DNA from: Opitutaceae bacterium
GTDB taxonomy: Bacteria > Verrucomicrobiota > Verrucomicrobiia > Opitutales > Opitutaceae
Direction of reading: 5' to 3'
DNA length: 64,000 nt
Assembly: GCA_027490995.1 (NCBI GenBank)
Contig: JAIXWY010000003.1
Location: 434,001-498,000, forward strand
The translations under genes and the position numbers were made by a program. Numbering within the stretch: position 1 is the stretch's first letter; every line of letters begins with the position of its first letter. The notes under the pieces were generated by a model. The model saw nothing but the letters and a program-made list of their open reading frames with translations, searched no databases and was not told the origin of the DNA. Positions 39,941 to 51,867 of the stretch are shown one piece after another.

Positions 39941-40645
39941 CTAGAGCAAGCGGCCTTCGGCTGGACCGACCTCGGGTAGGCTCCAGTCGAAGGGTGGCTG
40001 GCCCCAACGTTGGAGGTGTTGGTTGACCGCCGAGAAGCAGCGGCAGCCGAGAAAGTGGCGGGCGGAGAGTGGCGAGGGGTGGGCGGCCTGGACGATGGCG
40101 TGACGGTCTGCAGTGACGAGATCGGCCTTGGCGTGGGCCGCGTTGCCCCAGAGCAGGAAGACCACCGGATCGGGACGTGCGTTGAGGGCGGCGATGATCT
40201 GGTCGGTGAAATCCTCCCAGCCTCGACGGCGGTGCGAGTTCGCGGCGTGAGCTCGGACGGTCAGCACCGTGTTGAGCATCAGCAGTCCGCGGCGCGCCCA
40301 AGCCTCCAAATGCCCGTGGTCCGGAGCGTGGAAACCCGGTATATCCACGGCGAGTTCGCGGTAGACGTTGCGGAGCGAGCGTGGCGTGCGCCGGTCCGGC
40401 GTGACGGAGAAACACAGCCCGTGTGCATCGCCCGGGGTGGGATAGGGATCTTGGCCGAGCAGGACGACACGGACGGCGTCCGGAGGTGTCAACTCGAGGG
40501 CGCGAAACCGTAAGGCGGGAGGCGGGAGAACAATCTGACCTTCGGCCGCCTCAGCCGCGAGGAATGCTTCAAGAGCCCGAAAGGATGGAGCCTGCATCGC
40601 GGCGTGCAGGAGGGGGTGCCAGGCTTCGGGAAGAGGCGGGAGCAT
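39941..40645 (-). CDS. ung: Uracil-DNA glycosylase
   Basis: 234 residues. Removes uracil from DNA. Catalytic Asp66 in VLLGQDPYPTPGDAHGLCFSV (the PYP variant of the usual PYH), LLMLNTVLTVRAHAANSH, FLLWGNAAHAK and the HPSPLSARHF loop. Full length for family 1 UNG. Convergent with the GH10-like gene, four bases apart. Confidence 0.96.
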   Translation of the reverse strand: MLPPLPEAWHPLLHAAMQAPSFRALEAFLAAEAAEGQIVLPPPALRFRALELTPPDAVRVVLLGQDPYPTPGDAHGLCFSVTPDRRTPRSLRNVYRELAVDIPGFHAPDHGHLEAWARRGLLMLNTVLTVRAHAANSHRRRGWEDFTDQIIAALNARPDPVVFLLWGNAAHAKADLVTADRHAIVQAAHPSPLSARHFLGCRCFSAVNQHLQRWGQPPFDWSLPEVGPAEGRLL

Positions 40646-40800
40646 GGGGGCGGTTCGAAGGCCACTCCGGTGGCCGCGCCCGAGGTCATCGGGGATCGAC
40701 CGCGATCGCCAGTCGAAAGGGTCGGCGCCGGGGCTGGTCCGCCTCTCCCGTGGCTTGCGCTTCCGTGGGTGTTTCGACAGCCTCGCAGCCTTTCCCCATC

Positions 40801-41763
40801 ATGAGCCCCTCCCTTCGCCTTGCCTCCGTTTTCCTTGGCGTCCTCCTTCCGGCGCTTCCTCTCGTCGCCCAAACCGCGGCTCCGGCGACTGCGCCGACCC
40901 AGCCGGCCGCGGTGACGCCTGCTTCCGAGCTGAACGACCTGCGCGCGCGCATCATGACCAAAGTTCGGGCGGGCCAGAAGAGCGCGACGGAGCTCGCGGT
41001 GGAGATCGCGGAGTTCGATCGCCTGCTGGCCAAGTACGCCGGCGACAAGTCGGAGGAAGTGGCGCAGATCCTCTTCATGAAGGGGGCGTTCTTTGCGCAG
41101 GTGCTGGATGATGAGGCGGCGGCGGTCGCGCTGCTCAAGGACCTGATTGCGGGCTACCCGGGCACGAAGGCGGCCACGAATGGTGAGCGCCTGATTGGTC
41201 AAATGGAGCGCGCCGCGAAGGCGGAGGCGACCCAAGCGGGATTGGTGGGCCGTGCGGCCCCCGAACTGAATTTCACGTGGCGCAGCGATGAGGGGCCCAA
41301 GACCCTTTCCGAGCTGCGCGGCAAGGTCGTGGTGTTGGATTTCTGGGCCACGTGGTGCGGTCCGTGCATTGCCTCGTTTCCCAACGTCCGCGCCTTGGTC
41401 GATCACTACCGCGGTGCCGACGTCGTCGTCATTGGAGTCACCAGCCTGCAGGGTTTTGTCGCCGGCCTGGAAGGCGGCCGTGTCGACACCAAGGGTAATC
41501 CAGAGAAGGAGATGGCCCTCATGCCCGATTTCATGAAGGCGAAGCAGATGAACTGGACCGTGGCCTTCAGCAAGGAAGAGGTCTTCAATCCCGACTACGG
41601 CATCTCGGGCATTCCTTACGTGGCGATCATCGCGCCGGACGGCACGGTGCGGCATGCCGGGTTACACCCAGCGGGGCCCCTGGCGGAGAAGGTGGCGAAG
41701 ATCGACGCGATCCTGAAGGAGTTTGGCCGCAGTGTTCCCGCCGCCCCGGCGACCTCGTCGTGA
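40801..41763 (+). CDS. TlpA-like exported thioredoxin-fold protein
   Basis: 320 residues from the ATG at 40801, with a signal peptide ending near PLVAQ. A helical segment of about 100 residues (TELAVEIAEFDRLLAKYAGDK, EVAQILFMKGAFFAQVL) precedes a redoxin/AhpC-TSA domain: VGRAAPELNFTWRSDEG, GKVVVLDFWATWCGPCIASFPN with the redox-active WCGPC, and the cis-Pro loop ISGIPYVAIIAPDG. A long insertion between strands (VTSLQGFVAG to MNWTVAFSKEE) is typical of the redoxin subgroup. Acts in the periplasm on protein disulphides or peroxides. Stop overlaps the next start (GTGA). Confidence 0.9.
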   Translation: MSPSLRLASVFLGVLLPALPLVAQTAAPATAPTQPAAVTPASELNDLRARIMTKVRAGQKSATELAVEIAEFDRLLAKYAGDKSEEVAQILFMKGAFFAQVLDDEAAAVALLKDLIAGYPGTKAATNGERLIGQMERAAKAEATQAGLVGRAAPELNFTWRSDEGPKTLSELRGKVVVLDFWATWCGPCIASFPNVRALVDHYRGADVVVIGVTSLQGFVAGLEGGRVDTKGNPEKEMALMPDFMKAKQMNWTVAFSKEEVFNPDYGISGIPYVAIIAPDGTVRHAGLHPAGPLAEKVAKIDAILKEFGRSVPAAPATSS

Positions 41764-42740
41764 GTGCAGAGACCCTCGCGCGCCCGGGTGCCACGCGCCG
41801 GGAGTTTCTGAATTTGGCCGGGTGGGCGGCACTGGCCGCGCTGCCCGTCGCGCGGCTGTCCGCCGAGACGTCCGCTGGCGCACCGGCTGCCGCCCGCGCC
41901 GGGTTTGCCCGCTCGGGCTCACCGCGCCTCCGGCTCAGTCTCGCGGCGTATTCGTTTCGCGACTACTTTCCGGTCGTGCGCGGCCGTCCCAATGCGCGGG
42001 TCCCGGCCGGTCGGGCGATTGACCTGTCCCGGTTCGTCGACTTCTGCGCCGAGCACGGCTGTGAGGGTGCCGAGCTGACCAGCTACTTCGTCGCGGATGA
42101 GGGAGACGCGGCGGCCGTCGCGCTGCGCCGCCATTGCTTCCTGCGCGGTGTGAGCGTGAGTGGCACGGCGATCGGGAACAACTTCTCCCATCCGGCCGGG
42201 CCACGTCGGGAAGCCGAGATCGCGCAGACCAAGCGCTGGATTGACTGGGCCGCCTTGCTCGGCGCCCCGCATGTCCGCGTCTTCGCCGGGGTGACGAATG
42301 AGCAGCCGCGTGAGGCGGCGGATCGCGATGTGATCTCGGCCCTCGAGGAATGCGGTGACTATGCCGGCCGCCGCGGAATCTTTCTCGGACTGGAGAATCA
42401 TGATTCGATTGGCAGTGCTTCCACCTTGCTGCCGATGGTCCGGGCGGTACGCAGTCCCTGGGTCGGCGTGAACCTCGATTCCGGCAACTTCCGCACGGAC
42501 GATCCCTACCGCGACTTCGCGGAGTGCGTGCCGTATGCGGTCAACGTGCAGATCAAAGCGGACCTCACGCACGCGCGCCAAGGTGTGGCGGGTCGTCCGG
42601 CGGATTTTCGTCGCCTCGCGCGACTCCTCCGGGAGGGTGGCTATCAGGGCTGGGTCGCCTTGGAGTACGAGTCGAGCGAGGACCCGTGGTTGGCCGTTCC
42701 GCGGTTACTCGGCGAGCTTGGCGAGGCCTTGCGCGCCTAG
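41760..42740 (+). CDS. Tat-exported sugar phosphate isomerase/epimerase-like TIM-barrel protein
   Basis: 326 residues from the GTG at 41760, which overlaps the previous stop. The N terminus carries a twin-arginine signal (RREFLNLAGWAALAALPVARL), so a folded, perhaps metal-loaded enzyme is exported. The barrel (COG1082 type) shows LSLAAYSFRDYFP, DFCAEHGCEGAELTSYF, PHVRVFAGVTN, FLGLENHDSIG, GVNLDSGNF and GWVALEYESSEDP with likely metal-binding acidic residues and His. Likely modifies sugars in the periplasm; substrate unknown. Convergent with glnD. Confidence 0.87.
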   Translation: MSAETLARPGATRREFLNLAGWAALAALPVARLSAETSAGAPAAARAGFARSGSPRLRLSLAAYSFRDYFPVVRGRPNARVPAGRAIDLSRFVDFCAEHGCEGAELTSYFVADEGDAAAVALRRHCFLRGVSVSGTAIGNNFSHPAGPRREAEIAQTKRWIDWAALLGAPHVRVFAGVTNEQPREAADRDVISALEECGDYAGRRGIFLGLENHDSIGSASTLLPMVRAVRSPWVGVNLDSGNFRTDDPYRDFAECVPYAVNVQIKADLTHARQGVAGRPADFRRLARLLREGGYQGWVALEYESSEDPWLAVPRLLGELGEALRA

Positions 42741-42742
42741 CT

Positions 42743-45601
42743 TCAGACAGGTGCGCGTGGCGCCGGAGCAGCCATCGCGGCCATGGGCGCCTCCGCGCCT
42801 GGATTCGCGGGCTCAAGCGGCGCGATGGCCTGCGCGAGCGCAGCTTGCAGGGTCTGAAGGCGGCCGGGATCGGCGACGGGTTGGTGGGCGTCGTCTTCGA
42901 TATAGAAGGTATCGATGGCCACGCCGCGTTCGGTCCCGATACGCGCGAACGAGATGTCTAAACCTTGGTCGCTGATCACCTTGGCGAGACGGAACAGCAG
43001 TCCGATCTCATCCCGCGCCTGCACCTCCACGATCGTCCGCGCCATCGTGGCGTCGTGGTACACTTCGACCGTCGAGGGGAACGACGCGTGCAGGGCCTCT
43101 CCGGACTTCGCGGCGGCGCTGAACCGCGACGCAGCGGCCAGCTTGCGGGCCTGCGCCACCATGTCCGGGTAGAGATCCTTGTTCTGGACTAGCGCAACGT
43201 CGACACTGCGGGCGAAGGCTTCGAGGGCCGATGCACTCTGGACTACGCCGCGACCCGGCTCGACGACGTGGAACGTGTCGATTGCCACGTGGTCGGCGCG
43301 TGAGTGGACCTTGGCGCTTAGGATTGAGAGGCCGGCGACGCTCAGCGCACCGGCGAGTTTGTAGAAGAGGCCCGGTCGGTCCCAGGTCACTACGTTGACG
43401 AGCGTGAGCGATCGATTGAGATCGTCCTTCCAGTCGATCACCGGTTGCAGGGAGCAGGCCGCGCCCTCCTCAAAGGCAGCGTGGAGCAGGCGGTGGACCA
43501 TCCGGATGTGGAGGGCGACGTCCGCGCCGTCGGTGTGCAGAAAATAGCGCTCGGGCAGGCGGTCAAAGTGCGCCCGGATCTCTGTGCCGCTGACGTCCGG
43601 GATCCCGCGCGCGAGCAGTTCTTCAAGGGTACGCTGGCGGCGTTCCGAATGGCGGGTGGCGAGGGCCGCACCGTGGATGAAGTGGTCGAGGGTGACCTGG
43701 TAGAGCTGGCTGTGGAGGGTATCCTTGTAGCTGTTCCAGAGCCCCGCCGCCGTGCCCCGTGCGTCGCAGAACGTGTGGACGTAAAGATACCGCAGGCGCT
43801 CGGTGTCGATGACCGCCTCCGCGAACGCCGCGGCGGTGGCTGGGTCATCGACGTCGCGCTTCTGCCAGAAGCGCGTCATCAAAAGGTGCTGCCGGATGAT
43901 GAAGCTGACCACCTCGCGGCTGGAGGGGTCGATGCCGAGGCGTTCGAGGATGGGCGCGGCGATGGCGACGCCGCTTTCCGCGTGACCCTTGATACCCCGT
44001 GCCTTGCCGATGTCGTGCAGCAGGAGGATCAGGTAAAGAAGGGTCGGGGAGCCCGTCTCGTGCAGCGTGGCGCGGTACTTCTGGCTGAGCGGCGACGCGT
44101 CCGTGAAGATGTGGTCGAGCTCGCGGATCGCGTGGAGCGTGTGGATGTCTGCGGTGTACCGGTGATAGAACTCGTGCTGCACCAGGCAGGTGAGTTCGTC
44201 GAATTCCGGAATGAAGCGACCGAGCACGCCGAGCTCGTGCATCAGCGAGAGGGTCGGGAATACGGCGCCCGCCTCCTCGAGGATGGCCCGGAAAGAGATG
44301 CAGGCGTCCGGCGAGCGTTGTACTTGGCGGGTGAGCAGGGGAAGCGACTCGCGGATTTGGCCCTGCAGGGCGAAGTCGGGCTGGGCGCCCAGTTGCTGGC
44401 AGTGGCGGAAAACGCGGATCAGGCGCGCCGGGTCGCGGCGGAAGACGTCGCTGGTTTCGGGCGCGAGTTCGCTGCCGCGGAGAATGAAGCCGTCGATGCG
44501 CTTGGTGCGCTCCAGCTTGCGCGCGCGGATGAGATCGCGGAACGAGATGCGGTTCTGGTCTGGCGCCTCGAGGGTCAGCGCGAGGCGGTTCTCGATCAGC
44601 TTGGCGACGCGGTGGATCGTCTGCGCGGCGCGGTAGTAGTCGCGCATGAACTGCTCCACTCGGCCGAGCATGTCGTGGTGCGTGTACCCGAGTCCGAGCG
44701 CGATCTTGGGCTGGATATCGAGGGTGAGCAGGTCGGTCGGGCGCTTGCTCTGAAAGTGCAGCTCGTTGCGGACACGCAGCAGGAAGTCGTAGGCCCGCTG
44801 GAAGTCGCGCGCTTCGTTACGCTGCAGGTACGACTGCGCGGCCAGTTCATCGATCGCGGTGATGCCGAGCTTCACGCGCGCCATCCACAGGGCGTTCTGG
44901 AAGTCGCGGAGGCCGCCGACGCCATTTTTGATCTCAGGCTCTTGCAGGAACACGGTGTCTCCGTACTTCCCTCGACGCGCCGCCTGATCTTGGAGGCGGA
45001 CCGCGATGTAGCCCTTGGGATCTTCCTCCGAGTAGAACGCGCGATAGGCGGTGGCGAAGGCGTCGTACAGCGCGGTGGTGCCCGCGACGAGGCGCGACTC
45101 CAGCAGCGCCGTCTTGGTCTGCATGTCCTTCCGGGCCTCGGCGAAGGTCTCGTCGACAGTCCGCATGGCGTGCCCGACCTTCAGCCCGCAGTCCCACAGC
45201 ACGTAGAGGATCTCGTTGCTGAGATGCTCCTGGACCGGCTTGATCACGGCGGGTTTGGCCTTGGAGGGAAAAAGAAAGAGGACGTCGATGTCGCTGAGGG
45301 GGCTGAGTTCGGAGCGCCCGTAGCCGCCTTGGGCAACGAGGGCGACGGGAATGGGCAGGGGCCCATGGGCGCGCTCGTAGGAAGCGACCGCGTAATCGAA
45401 CAGGTGGGACAGCATCAGGTCCACCATCGCGGCGCGGGCGCGGGCGGTGGCCATGCCGGACTCGCCGGCTTCGTGCCGCATCCGGATCATCGCGCCCTCC
45501 AGCCGCAGGAACGCCTTGCAGGCCGTGAGGCGCTGCGGCACGGGCACCTCGCCGACAAAGTTCAGGCGTTCGCGGGCGTGCTTATGGATGCGTCCGATCA
45601 T
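42743..45601 (-). CDS. glnD: PII uridylyltransferase / uridylyl-removing enzyme
   Basis: Nitrogen sensor that uridylylates PII when glutamine is low and removes UMP when it is high. 952 residues from the ATG at 45601. N-terminal nucleotidyltransferase (ALVAQGGYGRSELSPLSDID), the GlnD linker domain, an HD hydrolase domain (ILLLHDIGKARGIKGHAESG) and two C-terminal ACT domains (VVTWDRPGLFYKLAGALSVA; VQARDEIGLLFRLAKVISDQG) that sense glutamine, followed by an Ala/Pro tail. All active-site motifs intact. No glnB or glnA nearby. Confidence 0.96.
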   Translation of the reverse strand: MIGRIHKHARERLNFVGEVPVPQRLTACKAFLRLEGAMIRMRHEAGESGMATARARAAMVDLMLSHLFDYAVASYERAHGPLPIPVALVAQGGYGRSELSPLSDIDVLFLFPSKAKPAVIKPVQEHLSNEILYVLWDCGLKVGHAMRTVDETFAEARKDMQTKTALLESRLVAGTTALYDAFATAYRAFYSEEDPKGYIAVRLQDQAARRGKYGDTVFLQEPEIKNGVGGLRDFQNALWMARVKLGITAIDELAAQSYLQRNEARDFQRAYDFLLRVRNELHFQSKRPTDLLTLDIQPKIALGLGYTHHDMLGRVEQFMRDYYRAAQTIHRVAKLIENRLALTLEAPDQNRISFRDLIRARKLERTKRIDGFILRGSELAPETSDVFRRDPARLIRVFRHCQQLGAQPDFALQGQIRESLPLLTRQVQRSPDACISFRAILEEAGAVFPTLSLMHELGVLGRFIPEFDELTCLVQHEFYHRYTADIHTLHAIRELDHIFTDASPLSQKYRATLHETGSPTLLYLILLLHDIGKARGIKGHAESGVAIAAPILERLGIDPSSREVVSFIIRQHLLMTRFWQKRDVDDPATAAAFAEAVIDTERLRYLYVHTFCDARGTAAGLWNSYKDTLHSQLYQVTLDHFIHGAALATRHSERRQRTLEELLARGIPDVSGTEIRAHFDRLPERYFLHTDGADVALHIRMVHRLLHAAFEEGAACSLQPVIDWKDDLNRSLTLVNVVTWDRPGLFYKLAGALSVAGLSILSAKVHSRADHVAIDTFHVVEPGRGVVQSASALEAFARSVDVALVQNKDLYPDMVAQARKLAAASRFSAAAKSGEALHASFPSTVEVYHDATMARTIVEVQARDEIGLLFRLAKVISDQGLDISFARIGTERGVAIDTFYIEDDAHQPVADPGRLQTLQAALAQAIAPLEPANPGAEAPMAAMAAPAPRAPV

Positions 45602-45737
45602 GAGACGTCCCGGGCAAGGACGAGGGGCATCATCGTGGGGTAGCCCGACCCCCTTCAACGCCCAAGTTTGGCTCCCGCTTGTCGCTTGCCTCGGCCCCCT
45701 CGGCAGGGTTTTCTTGCGGGTTCACCCGTCCAAGCCC

Positions 45738-48539
<2,802 letters not shown>

Positions 48540-48548
48540 GTTCTTAAT

Positions 48549-48596
48549 GCTCTGAAAAAGAGCGATTTAGATTCTCTGTCTCTTTAGTTTACTAAA
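48549..48596 (+). terminator. Two small hairpins after valS
   Basis: GCTCT-GAAAA-AGAGC (48549-48563) and TTTAG-TTTA-CTAAA (48583-48596) in an AT-rich 106-base gap. The first may terminate valS; the second lies in the cysH promoter area. Weak as terminators. Confidence 0.35.
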
Positions 48597-48645
48597 TAAC
48601 CCTTATTTACTCGTAATCGTTGTCGCGGCGGCTAGATTCAGGGGA

Positions 48646-49446
48646 ATGCAAGGTGAGGTAAGCGAGATGCCGGGGTCGTTACCGGACTCCGGAACGAGCA
48701 CCGCTGCGGTGGCGGATGCGCCGGCGAGTGCAGGCTCGGAGGGGGCGACCCTCAACGAGGAGTCGCGTCTGGAAACCGCCTCGGCCGAGGCGCGGGTCGA
48801 GTGGGCGTACGAGACCTACGGCGACAGCCTTGTGATGACGACGAGCTTTGGCGTGCAGGCCGCGGTGATGTTGCACCTGGTCACACGCATCGTGCCGCGG
48901 ATCCCGGTGGTGTTCATCGATACCGGTTACCTGTTTCCCGAGACCTACCGATTTGCCGACGAACTGACGCGTCGTCTCGATCTCAACCTCAAGACTTACG
49001 TGCCCGCGATGACGGCGGCCCGTCAGGAATCCCTGCACGGCAAACTCTGGGAGCAAGGACTGGCGGGGTTGGAGCGCTACAACCGCATCAATAAGGTGGA
49101 GCCGATGGACCGTGCGGTCCGCGAATTGGGCGCGAAGGCGTGGCTGGCGGGCTTGCGCCGTTCCCAGTCGGGTTCGCGCGAGAACCTGCGCGTGGTCCAG
49201 CCGCAGAAGCGTGTGGTGAAGGTTCATCCGATCCTCGACTGGGACAATCGGCGGGTGCATCGGTACCTTACGGAGCACGGACTGCCTTATCATCCGCTCT
49301 GGGAGCAGGGCTACGTATCGCTGGGCGATTGGCACAGCTCGGCGCCGCTGCAAGCGGGGATGACAGAGGAACAGACCCGCTTCGGTGGGTTGAAACGCGA
49401 GTGCGGTTTGCACGACGCCACCGGGCGCGTTGACTTCCAGATTTGA
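48646..49446 (+). CDS. cysH: Phosphoadenylyl-sulfate (PAPS) reductase
   Basis: 266 residues from the ATG at 48646; an in-frame ATG at 48667 is possible. Reduces PAPS to sulfite with thioredoxin in assimilatory sulfate reduction. PP-loop-like [59 protein letters not shown] and the catalytic C-terminal KRECGLH. The paired-cysteine iron-sulfur motif of APS reductases is replaced by NKVEPM, so it is the E. coli-type PAPS enzyme without cluster. Isolated from other cys genes. A possible -10 TAGATT (48633-48638) lies seven bases before the ATG. Confidence 0.94.
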   Translation: MQGEVSEMPGSLPDSGTSTAAVADAPASAGSEGATLNEESRLETASAEARVEWAYETYGDSLVMTTSFGVQAAVMLHLVTRIVPRIPVVFIDTGYLFPETYRFADELTRRLDLNLKTYVPAMTAARQESLHGKLWEQGLAGLERYNRINKVEPMDRAVRELGAKAWLAGLRRSQSGSRENLRVVQPQKRVVKVHPILDWDNRRVHRYLTEHGLPYHPLWEQGYVSLGDWHSSAPLQAGMTEEQTRFGGLKRECGLHDATGRVDFQI

Positions 49447-49588
49447 GTCCGCGCGGGGCGGTGGCTCTGCCGCGCTTCATGGGCCGACGCGAAGCGAAAG
49501 GACAGCGGAGGATGAAGCCCGCGCAATGGCCACGCGTGCTCCCAACCATTTACCCCGGCCGCCCGAGTCCGGCGGCGTGAGAATCGGC

Positions 49589-49613
49589 GCCCGGGGGGCT
49601 AAGTACCCCGGGC
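49589..49613. terminator. GC-rich hairpin between convergent cysH and clpP
   Basis: GCCCGGGG (49589-49596) pairs with CCCCGGGC (49606-49613), 9-base loop. No T tract on either side; a bidirectional terminator is possible. The rest of the 198-base gap is unremarkable. Confidence 0.45.
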
Positions 49614-49644
49614 TGTTGCGGTGAGTCCCGCGGCGGAACGCGGC

Positions 49645-50292
49645 TCAGACCCGATCGACGATCCGGTCGGCGAGTCCGTAGGCGATCGCCTCCTTGGCGG
49701 TCAGGTAGAAATCGCGGTCCGTGTCCTGATTGATCCGCTCCAACGGCTGGCCGGAGGCGTCGGACAGAATTTGGTTCAACTCCGCCCGGAGCTTTTCCAT
49801 CTCCTGCGCCTGGATGTTGATATCGGTCGCGGGGCCACTGAACCGACCGCTGATGAGCGGCTGGTGAATGAGCACGCGGGAATGGGGATAGAGCAGACGT
49901 CGGCCCTTGGGCGCACCGCTCAGCAGGATGGAGCCCATCGACGCGGCCATGCCGGTCACCACGACGGTGATCGGCGACGTGATCAGCTTCATCGTATCGT
50001 ACACCGCCATGCCAGCGGTGATCGAGCCGCCCGGGGTGTTGATGTAGAAGGTGATTTCTTTGCCCGGACCGATGATCTCGAGGTACAGGAGTGACTCGGT
50101 GAGCTGCTTGGCGGACGCGTCGGTGACGGGACCCCAGAGGAAGATTTTTCGCTGCTCGAGGAACTTCCGCGCGATGACGGCGCTGACGGGGGAAGCGCCG
50201 CGCTTTTCGACTGCGCCCTCCTCGTCCTCATCATCCTCGTCGGCGCGAGGCAGGGGAGCGGAGAGACTGGCCTGAAGGTTGTCGAAGTGCAT
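49645..50292 (-). CDS. clpP: ATP-dependent Clp protease proteolytic subunit
   Basis: Serine peptidase that forms the ClpP tetradecamer fed by Clp ATPases. 215 residues from the ATG at 50292 (MHFDNLQAS). Catalytic Ser in GMAASMGSILLSGAPKGRR, His in HSRVLIHQPL and Asp in INQDTDRDFYLTAKEAIAYGL. An acidic N-terminal segment (DEDDEDEE, about residues 20-27) replaces the normal short propeptide, which may affect docking or processing. No clpX adjacent, so this may be an accessory paralogue. Confidence 0.93.
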   Translation of the reverse strand: MHFDNLQASLSAPLPRADEDDEDEEGAVEKRGASPVSAVIARKFLEQRKIFLWGPVTDASAKQLTESLLYLEIIGPGKEITFYINTPGGSITAGMAVYDTMKLITSPITVVVTGMAASMGSILLSGAPKGRRLLYPHSRVLIHQPLISGRFSGPATDINIQAQEMEKLRAELNQILSDASGQPLERINQDTDRDFYLTAKEAIAYGLADRIVDRV

Positions 50293-50453
50293 GGAAGAAG
50301 GCTGTAATCTTGTCCGGGTTCCCGCCCTTGGCAAGTCCCGGACCGAGTTGAGGAATCCGGAGTGGTGCGGGGCTACCGTGCGGGTGGGGAGGCGAAGCCG
50401 AAATTGCGTTGCCCGCGGCGTGAATGCGCGAAGGCTTGGGTTGGTTGTTCTCG

Positions 50454-50915
50454 ATGAAATCCCTCCTTGCTGCCCTCCTTGCCGGGGTCGTTGTTTTCCT
50501 CACCGGCTGCTCTTCGGTGTCACGCAGCGTCGCTGCCGGGGTCGATTTCGCGCCGGTCCGCAGCATTTGGGTGGAGCAGCGGCTGGCGGACAATCACAAC
50601 GTCCGGGATCGCTTGGTGCGGGCGTTGCGAGCGCATGGCTATCAGGCCGATGCGGGTCCGCTTACCATGATGCCCGAGAAGGGAATCGATGCGGTCTTGG
50701 TGTATGAGGACCGTTGGACGTGGGACTTTCGTTCCTACATGATGGAGCTTGAGGCGAAGCTCCGGCATCCGCGCACGCAGGCGCTGATGGCGCAGGTGTT
50801 CATCCACCAACTCCCGTTCCGCGGCTACTCCACGGACGGGATGGCGGAGAAAGCGGTCCAGACCCTGCTCCCGCGCGGAGCGGTGTTGGCGCCGGGGGTT
50901 CCCGCCAGCCCGTAA
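50454..50915 (+). CDS. Small lipoprotein of unknown function
   Basis: 153 residues from the ATG at 50454 (MKSLLAALLAGVVVFLTGC), a good lipoprotein signal with LTGC lipobox, cysteine at about 20. The mature part has FAPVRSIWVEQRLADNHNVRD, ALRAHGYQADAGPLTMMP, VLVYEDRWTWDFRSYMMELE and a helical C-terminal part. Resembles small DUF-type lipoproteins (LPS- or stress-associated) but no family is certain. Convergent with the hydroxyacid dehydrogenase. Confidence 0.8.
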   Translation: MKSLLAALLAGVVVFLTGCSSVSRSVAAGVDFAPVRSIWVEQRLADNHNVRDRLVRALRAHGYQADAGPLTMMPEKGIDAVLVYEDRWTWDFRSYMMELEAKLRHPRTQALMAQVFIHQLPFRGYSTDGMAEKAVQTLLPRGAVLAPGVPASP

Positions 50916-50925
50916 CGCGTGGGCG

Positions 50926-51867
50926 TCAGTTGACCACGTTCTCCGGCTTTCCGGCAACGAAGGCGGAGACGTTCGCGATCGCGGTGCCCATGAGGCGTTC
51001 GCGAGCCGCGCGCGTGGCCCACGCGATGTGCGGCGTGATCACGCAGTTCGGCGCGGTGAAGAGAGGGTTGCCCGGGGGCGGCGGCTCAGTGCTCAAGACA
51101 TCGAGCCCGGCACCGGCGATCTGCCCGGCGTGCAGCGCCGCTGCGAGGGCGGCATCATCGATCAACGGTCCGCGTGAGGTGTTGATCAACAGCGCGCTCG
51201 GCTTCATCCAGCCCAGCGTGGTGGCGTTGATCAGGTGGCGAGTGTCGTCCGTGAGCGGGCAGTGGAGGCTGATAACATCGGCGGCTCGCAGCACCTGCTC
51301 CAACTCCGCCCGGCCACCGGAGCGACGCGCGTAGACGACCTTCATTCCAAACGCCTCGGCGATGCGGGCGACGGCGCTGCCGATGCGGCCGGCGCCGACG
51401 ATACCGAGCGTCAGGCCCGACAGTTCAAGGAGTGGAGTCTCCCAGAAACAGAAATCACGACTCTCGGACCAGCGACCGGCCCGCACGCTGGCGGAATGCC
51501 GCCCGACGTGCTGGGTGAGTTCAAGCAGGAGAGCGAACACATGCTGAGCGACCGATGCGGTGCCGTAGAGCGGCACGTTCGCGACCGGGATCTCGCGCGA
51601 CCGGGCGGCGGCGACATCGACGACGTTGTAGCCCGTGGCCAGCACGCCGATGTACCGCAGGTCCGGCAGGGCGGCGATCGTTGCGGCAGAAAGGGGGGTC
51701 TTGTTCGTCAGGACAATCGGTGCGCCCGCCGCGCGTGCGACGATCTCCGCCGCCGGGGTGTGGGCGTGGATCGTGCAGTCTCCGAGCGCTTCGAGTGCGT
51801 TCCACGAAAGGTCGCCGGGATTGAGGGTGTGGCCGTCGAGGACGACGATGCGGGGGCGGGCGTTCAT
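50926..51867 (-). CDS. D-2-hydroxyacid dehydrogenase (glycerate/glyoxylate reductase-like)
   Basis: 313 residues. NAD(P)-dependent reduction of 2-oxoacids such as hydroxypyruvate or glyoxylate. Rossmann motif [47 protein letters not shown] and the catalytic-histidine region [13 protein letters not shown]. Its ATG overlaps the stop of the dehydratase gene by four bases, so it is the last gene of the sugar-acid operon; it may recycle a side product (glyoxylate or a 2-keto acid). Confidence 0.9.
   Translation of the reverse strand: MNARPRIVVLDGHTLNPGDLSWNALEALGDCTIHAHTPAAEIVARAAGAPIVLTNKTPLSAATIAALPDLRYIGVLATGYNVVDVAAARSREIPVANVPLYGTASVAQHVFALLLELTQHVGRHSASVRAGRWSESRDFCFWETPLLELSGLTLGIVGAGRIGSAVARIAEAFGMKVVYARRSGGRAELEQVLRAADVISLHCPLTDDTRHLINATTLGWMKPSALLINTSRGPLIDDAALAAALHAGQIAGAGLDVLSTEPPPPGNPLFTAPNCVITPHIAWATRAARERLMGTAIANVSAFVAGKPENVVN

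Noticed and set aside
43445-45643. A 732-codon open frame antisense to glnD
   Set aside because: Shadow of glnD, whose motifs are complete.
48646-49446. APS reductase with an iron-sulfur cluster
   Set aside because: The paired-cysteine cluster motif is replaced by NKVEPM, as in E. coli-type PAPS reductases.
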